Shown here: positions 43,776 through 52,135 of the stretch, in pieces
Layout: each line of letters begins with the position of its first letter
How positions within the stretch are numbered: the stretch's first letter is position 1
From: Fibrobacter succinogenes
GTDB lineage: Bacteria > Fibrobacterota > Fibrobacteria > Fibrobacterales > Fibrobacteraceae
Length of the DNA stretch: 64,000 bases
Assembly: GCA_902800345.1 (NCBI GenBank)
Contig: CADCDO010000024.1
Coordinates: 31,551 to 95,550, forward strand
Reading direction: 5' to 3'
Position numbers and translations under genes: made by a program
Notes under the pieces: model-generated
What the model saw: only the letters and a program-made list of their open reading frames with translations
Told to the model about the DNA's origin: nothing
Databases searched by the model: none

Positions 43776-44162
43776 ATGGAGACTGCGCTTTATATATTGT
43801 TTGTTTTATTTCTTATAGTAGTTGCGGTTCTCGTTACATGGGCTCGTCTTAAAAATCCTGATCCTGAAAGAGCGCAAAGAATTTCTGATGACCTTTTCGA
43901 TATAGCGATGAAAGTTGGTAAGGAAAAGCGCGAAGGGATGGACACTTCTGGAAAAGAAGCGGCTTATGAAGAAGCTTCCAAAATGGTAGAAAAAACGGAT
44001 ATATACGATATTGTAGGTGAGGATCCTTTTGATGTGGCGATGAAAATAGGTAAGGAAAAGCGCGAAGGCAAGGATACTTCTGATAAAGAAAAGTATTATG
44101 AATTTGTAAAAAAGCATCGTTATACCGGTGATGGCGTTAGCGAATGGATTGACAAATTGTAA
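43776..44162 (+). CDS. Membrane-anchored protein with an internal duplication
   Basis: A 128-residue protein with one N-terminal membrane helix (ALYILFVLFLIVVAVLVTWA) and a charged cytosolic or periplasmic part. Residues ~41-60 (FDIAMKVGKEKREGMDTSG) and ~84-103 (FDVAMKIGKEKREGKDTSD) are near-identical, so the soluble part arose by duplicating a ~43-residue unit. I recognise no family. It lies between repeats and tadA, with a weak GGGGT site before the ATG. Confidence 0.65.
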   Translation: METALYILFVLFLIVVAVLVTWARLKNPDPERAQRISDDLFDIAMKVGKEKREGMDTSGKEAAYEEASKMVEKTDIYDIVGEDPFDVAMKIGKEKREGKDTSDKEKYYEFVKKHRYTGDGVSEWIDKL

Positions 44163-44207
44163 GTAAGATAGATAATGATTTGACATAAACCTGATAAGTA
44201 ATAAAAT

Positions 44208-44768
44208 ATGGATAACATAACCGAAAATAATACCCAAGCCCCAGACCTCAAAGCGAGTGTAACGAGCGAGCCCATAGCCCATACCCTCGAACAGGATATT
44301 CGTTTCATGCGCATGGCGCTTCGTCAGGCGCAGATTGCCTTTGACATGAAGGAAATCCCCATCGGTTGCGTTATCGTGAAAGACGGTGTGGTGATAGGGA
44401 AGGGCTACAACCAAGTCGAACAGCTCAAGGATGCGACCGCCCATGCCGAAATCATCGCGATTGGTACCGCTGCAAGCACGCTCGACAACTGGCGTCTGGA
44501 CGATTGTACGCTTTACGTGACGCTTGAACCGTGCCCCATGTGCGCTGGCGCCATCCTCAACAGCCGCGTTTCGCGCGTGGTCTATGGCTCCCCGGATTCC
44601 CGTTTTGGCGGCTGCGGCACTACGATTGACGTTATTTTCGGCAACGCTCTCAAGCGCGTGGTAGAAGTCACGGGCGGTGTTCTTGCCGACGAATGCCTCG
44701 GCCTTCTCAAGGGATTCTTCCAGAAGATGCGCCTCGAAAAAGGCGACTCCGGCAATAAGGGTGTTTAG
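44208..44768 (+). CDS. tadA: tRNA-specific adenosine deaminase
   Basis: A 186-residue deaminase converting A34 to inosine in tRNA-Arg(ACG). The zinc motifs are HAEIIAI and LEPCPMCAGAI; IPIGCVIVKDG and SRFGGCGTTIDV are also typical. The first ~27 residues (up to about HTLEQD) are not part of the TadA fold. They are encoded by text resembling the dispersed repeats (AAAGCGAGTGTAACGAGCGA, then CCCATAGCCCATACC), so the N-terminus may be repeat-derived. The real start could be the ATG of FMRMALRQAQ, but no ribosome site supports this. Confidence 0.92.
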   Translation: MDNITENNTQAPDLKASVTSEPIAHTLEQDIRFMRMALRQAQIAFDMKEIPIGCVIVKDGVVIGKGYNQVEQLKDATAHAEIIAIGTAASTLDNWRLDDCTLYVTLEPCPMCAGAILNSRVSRVVYGSPDSRFGGCGTTIDVIFGNALKRVVEVTGGVLADECLGLLKGFFQKMRLEKGDSGNKGV

Positions 44769-44920
44769 TGCTTAGAACTTAGAGCTTAGAACTTTGGTTC
44801 GGCAAAAGGTTGGTGAGCTTAAGCCTGTGCTGAGCACTGTCGAAGCAAACCACACCAACCGAAATAAGGTCCCCGAGCTTGTCGAGGGGTCGAAGGGCCA
44901 ACTAAGTTCTACCAACTATT
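44769..44920. repeat. Dispersed repeats between tadA and the channel operon
   Basis: AGAACTTAGAGCTTAGAAC (R3), then GGTTGGTGAGCTTAAGCCTG, GCACTGTCGAAGC, and CCCCGAGCTTGTCGAGGGGT palindromic text (R6), then ACTAAGTTCTACCAAC. The open frame through this stretch is only a read-through of the repeats. Confidence 0.7.
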
Positions 44921-44922
44921 AC

Positions 44923-44928
44923 TATATT
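44923..44928 (+). promoter_or_regulatory. -10 box of the channel operon
   Basis: TATATT followed by six bases and the ATG at 44935, the same spacing as at 14979, 19038 and 57536. No -35 hexamer is recognisable in the repeat-derived upstream text. Confidence 0.5.
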
Positions 44929-44934
44929 CAATGC

Positions 44935-45774
44935 ATGAATTTTATCAAGTTTAGTGTTTTTTCAGCGCTTTTTATAGCTCTGCTCTGTCTTTGTTCCTGC
45001 GAACGGAACGAGGTTCATCTTGTTTTTAATACGCGGACCGTTTTGCCGCAGTCGTACATCCTTGAATCGACGTTGAACGCGAGCTTGCCTGGCGATTCCG
45101 TCAATGTTCCCGAGTCCATGCGCACGCACGTGAGTGCCCGTGCCACCATGAGTCTCTTGATGTCGTACGATGATGGCTCTGGACGTTTCGAAATGAAAAT
45201 CGATTCTGTCGGTTACACCAGCGACAAGCGTTCCGTTGACGAATTCCGTAATATCGAGAAATACCTTTCCATTCAGAATTTCCAGTTCAAACTCGATCAC
45301 GATGGCATCATTACGAACCCGACCATCGAAAACGCCCTGGACATGCCCTCCGAAGACGAACTCAATCTTATTCCGTTGTTTCTCAAGGCCCAGCCGATTC
45401 TCCCCGAAAAGCCTGTCAAACTTGGCGAATCCTGGGAACGCCAGATGCCGATTTTTGGTAAGGGCAATAGCTCGACGACCGTCTACAAAACGTTCACGTT
45501 GCAGGATGTCTATTTGCAGGACGGCGTCCGGATGGCGAAAATCCATATGGGCATGAAGTATTTGGAACTTCCAGACACGACTTCGAATTTGCAGCTCAAG
45601 AGCAGCGATTACGTGGTAGGCGATGGGATGGTTCTTTTTGATGTGACTCATGGGACGATATCTTCTGCCGAGATGAACATTGTTGCAGTTCTCGATATAT
45701 GCGATCTCGTTGCGGGTGACACTCTTCCGAGTATGAATGTCAACCAGAAGATCACCTTGAGGAATTTGCAATGA
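44935..45774 (+). CDS. Lipoprotein at the head of the MotAB/ZorAB-like operon
   Basis: A 279-residue lipoprotein (MNFIKFSVFSALFIALLCLC then lipobox LCSC). The mature part has mixed beta content and motifs such as LGESWERQMPI and SDYVVGDGMVLFD, resembling DUF6263-like lipoproteins, though I am not certain. The ATG at 44935 is chosen because it starts the signal peptide and follows a -10 box; the frame upstream reads repeats. Its stop overlaps the next start by four bases (ATGA), the first link of a six-gene unit. Confidence 0.75.
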   Translation: MNFIKFSVFSALFIALLCLCSCERNEVHLVFNTRTVLPQSYILESTLNASLPGDSVNVPESMRTHVSARATMSLLMSYDDGSGRFEMKIDSVGYTSDKRSVDEFRNIEKYLSIQNFQFKLDHDGIITNPTIENALDMPSEDELNLIPLFLKAQPILPEKPVKLGESWERQMPIFGKGNSSTTVYKTFTLQDVYLQDGVRMAKIHMGMKYLELPDTTSNLQLKSSDYVVGDGMVLFDVTHGTISSAEMNIVAVLDICDLVAGDTLPSMNVNQKITLRNLQ

Positions 45775-46505
45775 TTTGTATGGAACGCTTAATTCGTCTG
45801 TCTAGTTGCATTGCTGTATTCGTTGCCGCTTTTACGGGTTCCTCCTTGGCTTCGGGTATGCCGTTTCCGGCTGCCGTGAATGGCAAGGTGTTCTTGCAAG
45901 AGAAAAACAGCCCCTACATGCTTGAACAGGGTGTTGTTGTTGCAGCGACGGATTCGTTTGTCGTTGAGCCGGGCGTGACCGTCCAGATGGGGGAGTTCGC
46001 AAAGCTTATGTTACAGGGACCCGTTAAGATTATTGGGGCGAGTGATAAGCCGGTCGTCTTTTGTGGAGCCGATTCCGCCGTCAACTGGAACGGTTTCCAC
46101 ATCATGTCGAGTTCTAGCCCCGTTGAAATCAGGAACCTGGTCGTCGAAAATGCTTTCCGCAATACGGTGTTCCGTTCTCGCGGAGTTTTCGAGAATGTTC
46201 GCTTTGTCAACAATTACTACGGTCTTTGGGTCGATGAAAGTCCGGAGTTGTCATTGCTCCGCTGCACGATGTCACACAACCGCTATGCGCTTTCTGTCAG
46301 GGCGGGGCGTGTCGTTTTGACTGGAACGAACGTTTCTGAAAACGTCTATGGGCTTTATCTTGAAACCGAGGGCAAAGTCGAAGGGGATACGGACTTGGTC
46401 CGCAACAATTTGGAATCTGATATCCGCAGCGAGGCTGCTGTCCTGAAGACGAACAAGAAACGTGTTCGTCGTAATGTATGGCATAACATCGAATCGATTT
46501 TCTAA
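45771..46505 (+). CDS. Periplasmic right-handed beta-helix protein
   Basis: A 244-residue exported protein: signal peptide to about residue 27 (AFTGSSLASG), then short strand repeats typical of a right-handed parallel beta-helix. Examples are FVVEPGVTVQMGEFAKLMLQ, FHIMSSSSPVEIRNLVVENA, FENVRFVNNYYGLWVDESPE and NRYALSVRAGRVVLTGTNVS. No catalytic motif of polysaccharide lyases is apparent. It is coupled to the lipoprotein before it and lies nine bases ahead of the next gene, so it likely belongs to the same envelope complex. Confidence 0.72.
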   Translation: MICMERLIRLSSCIAVFVAAFTGSSLASGMPFPAAVNGKVFLQEKNSPYMLEQGVVVAATDSFVVEPGVTVQMGEFAKLMLQGPVKIIGASDKPVVFCGADSAVNWNGFHIMSSSSPVEIRNLVVENAFRNTVFRSRGVFENVRFVNNYYGLWVDESPELSLLRCTMSHNRYALSVRAGRVVLTGTNVSENVYGLYLETEGKVEGDTDLVRNNLESDIRSEAAVLKTNKKRVRRNVWHNIESIF

Positions 46506-46514
46506 GGGGATTTT

Positions 46515-47432
46515 GTGGAAGAGGCTTTCCGTAGGGCAATTCGCAAGATGACTGGGGCAAGTGTACGCTTGGCCGTGCGACCCAATCGCTCGGCTATTGT
46601 CGCGACGCTTTCTCAGTCCATGATGGTGACATGGTCCATCGCCCTCTTTGAACATTTGGACGCCATGCTCAATAATCCATCGGCGAACGTCGGCGGTTCG
46701 GAACTGATTTCGTTCAGCGAGTCCGCCTGGAAACTATGCGAATCCGGGTTCCCGCAAATTTTCAAGGATTGCGAAAAGCTTTACAGCGAGTTCCGCGCCA
46801 AGTGGATCCAGCGTTTTTCGACTGACGAGGTGCTCCGCCTATTGCTTGAAGGCGGGGATTTTCTGGTCCACGACGAAGAAAAGGGTTGGGCGCTCACCGT
46901 CAAGAACAGCAAGCAGGACATCAACAACTTTTATTCGGCGACAATTCATTTGTTGGTGAGCGACGCCGAACCTTTGTTTGTGCGTATGCATGGCCGTGTG
47001 ATGCAGTTGCAAGAGAAACTCTGCAAGTACTGGCTCTCTGAAAGTGCGGTCGATCCAGTGTCCAAGCTTTTGCCGTGCCTTGAGGCCTCGCTTCGCGAAA
47101 AGGAAAACGCGATGGTCGTTTCGCTTCGTACATCGTTAAATTCACTTGCCAAGAAGCGTTTTGCGGCGGCTTTTTCTTCGAAAGGCCCTGTGCGCTATTA
47201 CTCGTCCGCGATGTCTTGCGCCCGTAATGTGGGACGCTTTTGGAATCCGCATTACGCCTATGAAAACTGCTTTTTGGCGTTCACGGATGACTTTTGTGAT
47301 TACGCACAGGGGCTCACGACTCAGATTATCGAATGGTATCAAAGTAAATGGTCCCTTTTCCTCCGCGGGTTTTCTCGTGGTCAGTTGAACTTGTTTGAAA
47401 CAGTCGCTCCTTATCAGGCGCAGAATGTGTAG
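46515..47432 (+). CDS. Cytosolic alpha-helical protein, unknown, in the channel operon
   Basis: A 305-residue, mostly helical protein without signal peptide or membrane helix. Start is a GTG at 46515 preceded by AAGGGGA. Nothing in it matches a family I know. A helical segment RMHGRVMQLQEKLCKYWLSE and a C-terminal tryptophan/aromatic-rich part (IIEWYQSKWSLFLRGFS) are the most distinctive. It ends seven bases before the MotA/ZorA-like gene, so it probably works at the cytosolic face of that channel. Confidence 0.7.
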   Translation: MEEAFRRAIRKMTGASVRLAVRPNRSAIVATLSQSMMVTWSIALFEHLDAMLNNPSANVGGSELISFSESAWKLCESGFPQIFKDCEKLYSEFRAKWIQRFSTDEVLRLLLEGGDFLVHDEEKGWALTVKNSKQDINNFYSATIHLLVSDAEPLFVRMHGRVMQLQEKLCKYWLSESAVDPVSKLLPCLEASLREKENAMVVSLRTSLNSLAKKRFAAAFSSKGPVRYYSSAMSCARNVGRFWNPHYAYENCFLAFTDDFCDYAQGLTTQIIEWYQSKWSLFLRGFSRGQLNLFETVAPYQAQNV

Positions 47433-47439
47433 GTAAAAA

Positions 47440-49254
47440 ATGAAAAATGCATTCAATACGATTCTAGTTTTGACGGTGGTGGGTCTTGTGACCCTTATCG
47501 CAGGTGCCCTCTACTTTGGAGCACCGGCTTTTGGCTGGATCATCATGATCGCCATCATGGCCGTTTACCTGGTCGAGCAGATTTCTGCGATACGCAAGAT
47601 GAAGCAGATTGTCGCCGAAGACGAAATCATCGACGCTTGCGAAAAGGAACACGTTTATCCGGAATTGGATGAGGGCGTCGTAGCGAAGAGAGTGGAACTT
47701 GCAAGGCGTCTTTTGCAAAAGAACATCCGTCTCGATTCTCCGATTGCCTTTGAAGTGCTTTCGTCGGGATCTTCGGTTCCGCTCAACCGCAGCGTGGGTT
47801 CGACGGTCATTCTTCTTGGCCTGATGGGTACGTTCTTCGGCCTTATGCAGTCCGTCGCGACGGCGGGCGGAGCCATTGACAATTCTACGACCCAGGGCAC
47901 GCTCGATACGATCCAGGTGCTTTTCCAGAACATGAAGGGTATTTTCGGAACAAGCCTTTGCGGTTTATTCGCAGCCTTGATTTTGGGAGCTAGCCGCACC
48001 GTCCTGAGTGCCCGTCGCGATGACTTCATGGCGCACCTCGATGCCTTTACGCTTGACATGCAGGATTCCGTAAGCGAAAAAGGCGAAATCGAAGAAAACA
48101 AGAATGATTTGGAACGCTTGTTCGATTCTGTCGAAAAAAACTTGTCTGTGATAGCCTCTTCTGTCAAGGATGGTTTGGCGGGTGTCGTTTCGATGGTGGG
48201 CGAAGAACTTTCCTCCATGACCTCGAAACTGAACCAGGATGTGTCCTCTTCAATCAAGACCATCAACGATTCCCTTGCCGGCGCTGTTGCGAACATGAAC
48301 GATTCCACACAGAAGTTCGGTGAACTTGTCGGAGCCTCGGTTTCTAGTGCGTTCAATCCGATCAATGAGAATATCGGAGCGCTTTCCAAGTCGGTGGAAT
48401 CGATTCCCTCAAAGCTTGACGAAAAGTTGAACGGCATTTCCAATGCGTTGAATGCCGGCCTCGATGGAATTTCTTCTGGCGTGAAGGCCTCGCTCGAAGG
48501 CGTTTCCGGCAATGTAGAAACGGCTCTTTCGAAGGTCGCTTCAGACGTGAAGGCCGGCCTGGATGGCGTGGCTAACGCGACTGCAAATGCAATGGAAGGT
48601 TCTACGAAGAACATCGCGGATTCCGTAGCCGAACAAGTCAGACTGTCCGGCGAACAATGGACAAACTTCATGCAGCGTCTCGAAACCGAAACGACTGCAA
48701 ACGTGGATTCCCAGCGCGAAGGCCTCGAAACGCTCAAGAATGTCGCCCTGCAGGTGGCTGAAAAGGCTCAGGCGGGTTCTGCAGAACTTTCCCAGAACGT
48801 TTCCGAAAAGCTCGGGGCGCTCTCGTCCGATATTCTCGGCGCGTTCCAGAAACTTTCCGAAACGTCGAGCGTCCTTCTCGAAGCCCAGAAGGCCCTTACC
48901 GAAAGCATCGACAACCGTGTTGTCAAAGAGAAAGAAGCGACCGATGCTCTTGGCGGAAACATCGTGGAGACCGCAGAACTCATGCGCGTAAACCAGTCCG
49001 AACTCAGCGCGAACCTCGAAATGCTGCGCAGCGGCCTCGAAACGATTCTCGAAAAACTTTCGGGCGATACGGCGGAACACGAAGAAGAAGACAACTTTAT
49101 CGAACATTTGAACCAGTCTCTCGAAGCCTTCCATGAACGCGCGAGCGAAGTACTCATGGAAAATGCTGTCAAGACGCAGGAAATCTTGCTCGAAGTCCTC
49201 GAACAGACTCAGCGTTCTGCAATCGCCACCCAACAGCCTAAAGCCGAAGGTTAA
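47440..49254 (+). CDS. MotA/TolQ/ExbB-type proton channel protein with long coiled-coil tail (ZorA-like)
   Basis: A 604-residue inner-membrane protein. Two membrane helices lie at about residues 5-47, and the MotA/ExbB domain has two more: VGSTVILLGLMGTFFGLMQS (~120-145) and MKGIFGTSLCGLFAALILGA (~168-190). Residues ~215-600 form a long cytoplasmic tail with repeating heptad/hendecad-like units (LDGISSGVKASLEGV, KAGLDGVANATANAMEG). A channel domain plus a long tail is the ZorA architecture and is also seen in gliding-type motors. The MotB/ZorB-like partner begins two bases downstream. The channel family is certain; defence or motility is not. Confidence 0.85.
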   Translation: MKNAFNTILVLTVVGLVTLIAGALYFGAPAFGWIIMIAIMAVYLVEQISAIRKMKQIVAEDEIIDACEKEHVYPELDEGVVAKRVELARRLLQKNIRLDSPIAFEVLSSGSSVPLNRSVGSTVILLGLMGTFFGLMQSVATAGGAIDNSTTQGTLDTIQVLFQNMKGIFGTSLCGLFAALILGASRTVLSARRDDFMAHLDAFTLDMQDSVSEKGEIEENKNDLERLFDSVEKNLSVIASSVKDGLAGVVSMVGEELSSMTSKLNQDVSSSIKTINDSLAGAVANMNDSTQKFGELVGASVSSAFNPINENIGALSKSVESIPSKLDEKLNGISNALNAGLDGISSGVKASLEGVSGNVETALSKVASDVKAGLDGVANATANAMEGSTKNIADSVAEQVRLSGEQWTNFMQRLETETTANVDSQREGLETLKNVALQVAEKAQAGSAELSQNVSEKLGALSSDILGAFQKLSETSSVLLEAQKALTESIDNRVVKEKEATDALGGNIVETAELMRVNQSELSANLEMLRSGLETILEKLSGDTAEHEEEDNFIEHLNQSLEAFHERASEVLMENAVKTQEILLEVLEQTQRSAIATQQPKAEG

Positions 49255-49256
49255 CC

Positions 49257-49937
49257 ATGCGTCGCAATAGAGAGGAAAACAGCAATCCTTGGATGGCCTA
49301 TACGGACTTGGGCGTTGCCCTAGTTTCGCTCTTTATCCTTGCGTTTGTGGCGATGGCGACCCTCAAGGAACAGAAGGCCGAAGACTTGACGCGAACAGAA
49401 GAAGAAGTCCTGACCTGCCAGGAAGAAATGCGTAAAATTGCCGCCGAACGTAACGCGCTTTTGTCCAAAAGTTTGCAGACCTCCATCGAGGCCGGCCTTA
49501 TTGCGCTCGAAGACGGCAAAATCCAGATCCAGGCGAGTTTCTTGTTCCCGATCAACGGGGCAAACCTCACCAAGGAAGGTGAGGGCGTGATTCGTGGTAT
49601 CAGCAAGGGACTCCTGGAATCGCTGGATTCAACGGATGTCATCATGGTGAGCGGATTTACGGACGATACGCCGGTCAATTCCAAAACTTATACGAACTGG
49701 AACTTGTCTGCGGAACGTGCTGTGAACGTGGTCAAAATGCTCGTGAAACAAGGATTCCCGCCCGACAGGCTCTTTGCGGCTGGCTTTGGCGAACATCGCC
49801 CGAAGTATCCGAACGATAGCGAAGAGCACCGTCGCTTGAACCGTCGTGTAGAAATCGGCGTGACACCGCTCCAGTCGAACAGTGGCAAAGGCTCTGAATC
49901 TGCTGATAAAACTGTTAAAGTCGAGGGAACTCGCTAA
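49257..49937 (+). CDS. MotB/ZorB-like OmpA-domain protein
   Basis: A 226-residue protein with one N-terminal membrane helix, WMAYTDLGVALVSLFILAFV, whose Asp17 sits where MotB and ZorB carry the proton-conducting Asp. A short coiled coil follows, then an OmpA/MotB peptidoglycan-binding domain (~95-205: LFPINGANLT, VSGFTDDTPVNS, NWNLSAERAVNVVKML, AAGFGEHRPKYPN, HRRLNRRVEIGV). It forms the stator partner of the preceding channel protein and should anchor the complex to the cell wall. Its stop overlaps the next start (TAATG). Confidence 0.88.
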   Translation: MRRNREENSNPWMAYTDLGVALVSLFILAFVAMATLKEQKAEDLTRTEEEVLTCQEEMRKIAAERNALLSKSLQTSIEAGLIALEDGKIQIQASFLFPINGANLTKEGEGVIRGISKGLLESLDSTDVIMVSGFTDDTPVNSKTYTNWNLSAERAVNVVKMLVKQGFPPDRLFAAGFGEHRPKYPNDSEEHRRLNRRVEIGVTPLQSNSGKGSESADKTVKVEGTR

Positions 49938-50602
49938 TGGAAGTGCTTTCCGAAAAACTCTCCGAAATCAAGGCTAGCATTGACGCCATTCGCAAGACTG
50001 GCAAGCTTTCGCATTGGCGGATGGTTTATGCGGATACGCTTTGCACGCGCGCCCAGGAATATGTGGCGGTGGATCGCTACCCGGAGGCCCAGCTGGTAGC
50101 CCAAAAGCTGGAACGCTGGATTCAGGCCCACAAGCCTGCCCTTGAGACGAACAAGGGCGATGCGCGCCCGCCGATGATTTTCTGGAATGCCGACCTCTTG
50201 AAACAAATTGTCGCCCGAATCCGTTCGACGCTATCTGCAAAGAAAATGCTGGTGCCTGCGACGGAACGCGATGCCATCAACCGCCGTTTGAATTTGGTTG
50301 ACGAGTGGATCCAGAAAGGCGATTTTCTCGTAGCCCACGATGAACTTTTGGCTCTGCGAAGTGCCTTGATTGCTCGACTTCGCCGAAGCTATCGTGCCCG
50401 CGTTGTCGCTTCTTCCGCATATAGCGGGAATTATGTCCAGCCGGCAGGTTCCGTGGTCGGTCTTTATAATTCCCTCCATACGCTGGAGGAAACGTTCCAT
50501 ATCGTGGGTGAACATGACCCGATATGGATTGAAGACTTCCTCGAAATTTACAACGATTTGTTTAGAATTGTCGAACGCCTTGTCCCGCAGGACAAAAAGT
50601 AG
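49937..50602 (+). CDS. Cytosolic helical protein, last gene of the channel operon
   Basis: A 221-residue alpha-helical protein with no signal peptide. It is coupled to the MotB/ZorB-like gene by a one-base overlap. Segments include MVYADTLCTRAQEYVAVDRY, a TPR-like stretch, and HTLEETFHIVGEHDPIWIED. I recognise no family, and it does not resemble ZorC, ZorD or ZorE as I know them. With the 46515 product it may form the cytosolic part of the machine. Confidence 0.7.
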   Translation: MEVLSEKLSEIKASIDAIRKTGKLSHWRMVYADTLCTRAQEYVAVDRYPEAQLVAQKLERWIQAHKPALETNKGDARPPMIFWNADLLKQIVARIRSTLSAKKMLVPATERDAINRRLNLVDEWIQKGDFLVAHDELLALRSALIARLRRSYRARVVASSAYSGNYVQPAGSVVGLYNSLHTLEETFHIVGEHDPIWIEDFLEIYNDLFRIVERLVPQDKK

Positions 50603-50904
50603 AGAAATAAATCCTTTGCTTGCTGTTGCTGGAAACGGTTTGCAGAACATGAAACGCTGCCGTGGAATACCGAAGGTAAGCGTAAATTAAAACGTTGTAT
50701 GTTAAACATTTTGTGATATACAAAATGTTAAATGAATGGTCAAGAAATAAAACTCTTTTTTTGAAATTGTAGTTCTGTGGCTGTTTTTCGGTTTGCTATA
50801 TGAATGGGGTCTCAACTGGGTTCTGTAAAAATTTTTTGTTGGCTCCTTTTAACGATAAAAGGTTATATTTTAATTATAAACCTATTATCAAAAAGAGGAT
50901 TCCT
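50603..50904. other. Intergenic region with a perfect palindrome
   Basis: About 300 bases without a credible gene. At 50705-50729 AACATTTTGT-GATAT-ACAAAATGTT is a perfect ten-base inverted repeat, not followed by a T-run and so more like an operator or structured DNA than a terminator. The AT-rich part up to 50904 ends in AAGAGGA before the next gene. Confidence 0.5.
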
Positions 50905-51264
50905 ATGAAAACAAGAAAAGCTTTATTGGCGATAGCGGTCGTGACTGCTGTTAGTTTCGCATTCTACGGCTGCGATGACAGTACCTCTTCTGGGTCTGAT
51001 GGGACGGGATCCGGTAGCGTCGTTTCATGCTATGTGGAATTGCCCGGTGGGGACGGTTCTGCGTCCTGTTCCGAGGTTCCGACATACTATAAGACTACGG
51101 ATAAATTTAAGGAAACCTGTGATGCTCAAAATATAGAAGGTGTCTCTAAGGCTACTTTTGGCTCGGGATGTCCCGCCGGAGGAAAAAAGTGTGACCAGGG
51201 TGGCGGTATAGTTGCCTATTACTATGGGGCGGCTGCCGAAGTCAATTCCTGCTTGGATGAATAA
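50905..51264 (+). CDS. Six-cysteine small lipoprotein, paralogue 3
   Basis: A 119-residue lipoprotein (lipobox FYGC) with an Ser/Gly/Thr linker and then six Cys in the same arrangement as at 41615 and 42064: SC, SC, ETC, GSGC, KKC and SC near the end, with a Tyr-rich AYYYG segment. The ATG at 50905 follows AGAGGA; an in-frame ATG at 50800 lies before it. A GC-rich terminator overlaps the end of the convergent gene. Confidence 0.75.
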   Translation: MKTRKALLAIAVVTAVSFAFYGCDDSTSSGSDGTGSGSVVSCYVELPGGDGSASCSEVPTYYKTTDKFKETCDAQNIEGVSKATFGSGCPAGGKKCDQGGGIVAYYYGAAAEVNSCLDE

Positions 51265-51286
51265 AGCAAAGTGATCGCTGCTTAAT

Positions 51287-52135
51287 TCATCGTTTTTCCG
51301 TCCCCCTTTTGGGGGACGTTTTAAATTTCATTTTGAATTTAACGGAGCGCATTTCCTTGTTGCATTCGTCGCAAACAACTTCCCAATTTTCTGTTATATG
51401 TTTCTCAAAATCGTCTATTTTGGGCGTGGACTTGATTGAAAAATGCGAGACGAACTGGTTGTTGACCGTCATTTCTATTTCGCAGTCTATGTCTAGGTGA
51501 ATTTTCTGTTGAACACTGAATTGTGCATAGAAAAGTAAAAATTTCTGTTTTACTCGGTTAGCAAATTCTTGATAAACGGTATCGGATAATGATTGCCCTG
51601 TGGTATCGTATAGTTGTACATCTTCGATTCCTATGGAACAGCAGGGAATACCGCAGTCCTCTTTGGGCCAGTGCATGTACCGGCATCCCCAGGGAATTCT
51701 TTGAATTTTACGAGACTCGAAAAAAACTTTTGCCTTAGAGGTGTCGGCAAAATAGTAGTTGTATCCGTTCTTTTTAAAGCCGTGCTTAGAAACCGTTGCG
51801 TAAATTTCTGTCGTGTCAATTGGTGTCCCGTTACGATAAAGTTCTACATAATATGCAGGCCATTGCTTGTCCCAACAAATGCCACGGCATTCTTGTTTCT
51901 CTTTGAAGGACGTTGCTTCGGCAAATTCGTCAAAGTCTTTTTTCAAACGTGACGCGAATGTAGGCTCAGGATCGCCGCAAGAAAAAACGGCCATTGAATC
52001 GGCTGCGGCAATATAGTCGGCAAGGAGCAAGTCCTTGGACGGAGTAAAATCCTTGCTGGCTTCTTTCAGTTGGTTCGCGTTATCGCAAGCCGCCAAGACG
52101 ATGAAAAAAGCTGCAAATAAAAGTTTCTTATTCAT
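51287..52135 (-). CDS. Lipoprotein, unknown
   Basis: A 282-residue lipoprotein (MNKKLLFAAFFIVL, lipobox LAAC). The mature part is rich in Cys (about ten, for example CRGICWDKQWPAYYVELY and ECNKEM) and ends in a basic tail. The last third (IHLDIDCEIEMTVNNQFVSH) may be a small beta-alpha domain; I cannot name it. The ATG at 52135 is used because it begins the signal peptide. The last ~10 codons coincide with the terminator of the opposing gene. Confidence 0.65.
   Translation of the reverse strand: MNKKLLFAAFFIVLAACDNANQLKEASKDFTPSKDLLLADYIAAADSMAVFSCGDPEPTFASRLKKDFDEFAEATSFKEKQECRGICWDKQWPAYYVELYRNGTPIDTTEIYATVSKHGFKKNGYNYYFADTSKAKVFFESRKIQRIPWGCRYMHWPKEDCGIPCCSIGIEDVQLYDTTGQSLSDTVYQEFANRVKQKFLLFYAQFSVQQKIHLDIDCEIEMTVNNQFVSHFSIKSTPKIDDFEKHITENWEVVCDECNKEMRSVKFKMKFKTSPKRGTEKR
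51299..51322 (+). terminator. Intrinsic terminator overlapping the opposing gene
   Basis: CGTCCCCC-TTTT-GGGGGACG then TTTT. It ends transcription of the 50905 lipoprotein gene but lies inside the last codons of the convergent gene that stops at 51287. Confidence 0.8.

Noticed and set aside
47440..49937. Flagellar MotA/MotB or TolQ/ExbB-ExbD assignment
   Set aside because: No flagellar, Tol or TonB genes lie nearby, the channel protein has a ~385-residue tail absent from MotA/TolQ/ExbB, and the partner has an OmpA domain absent from ExbD/TolR.
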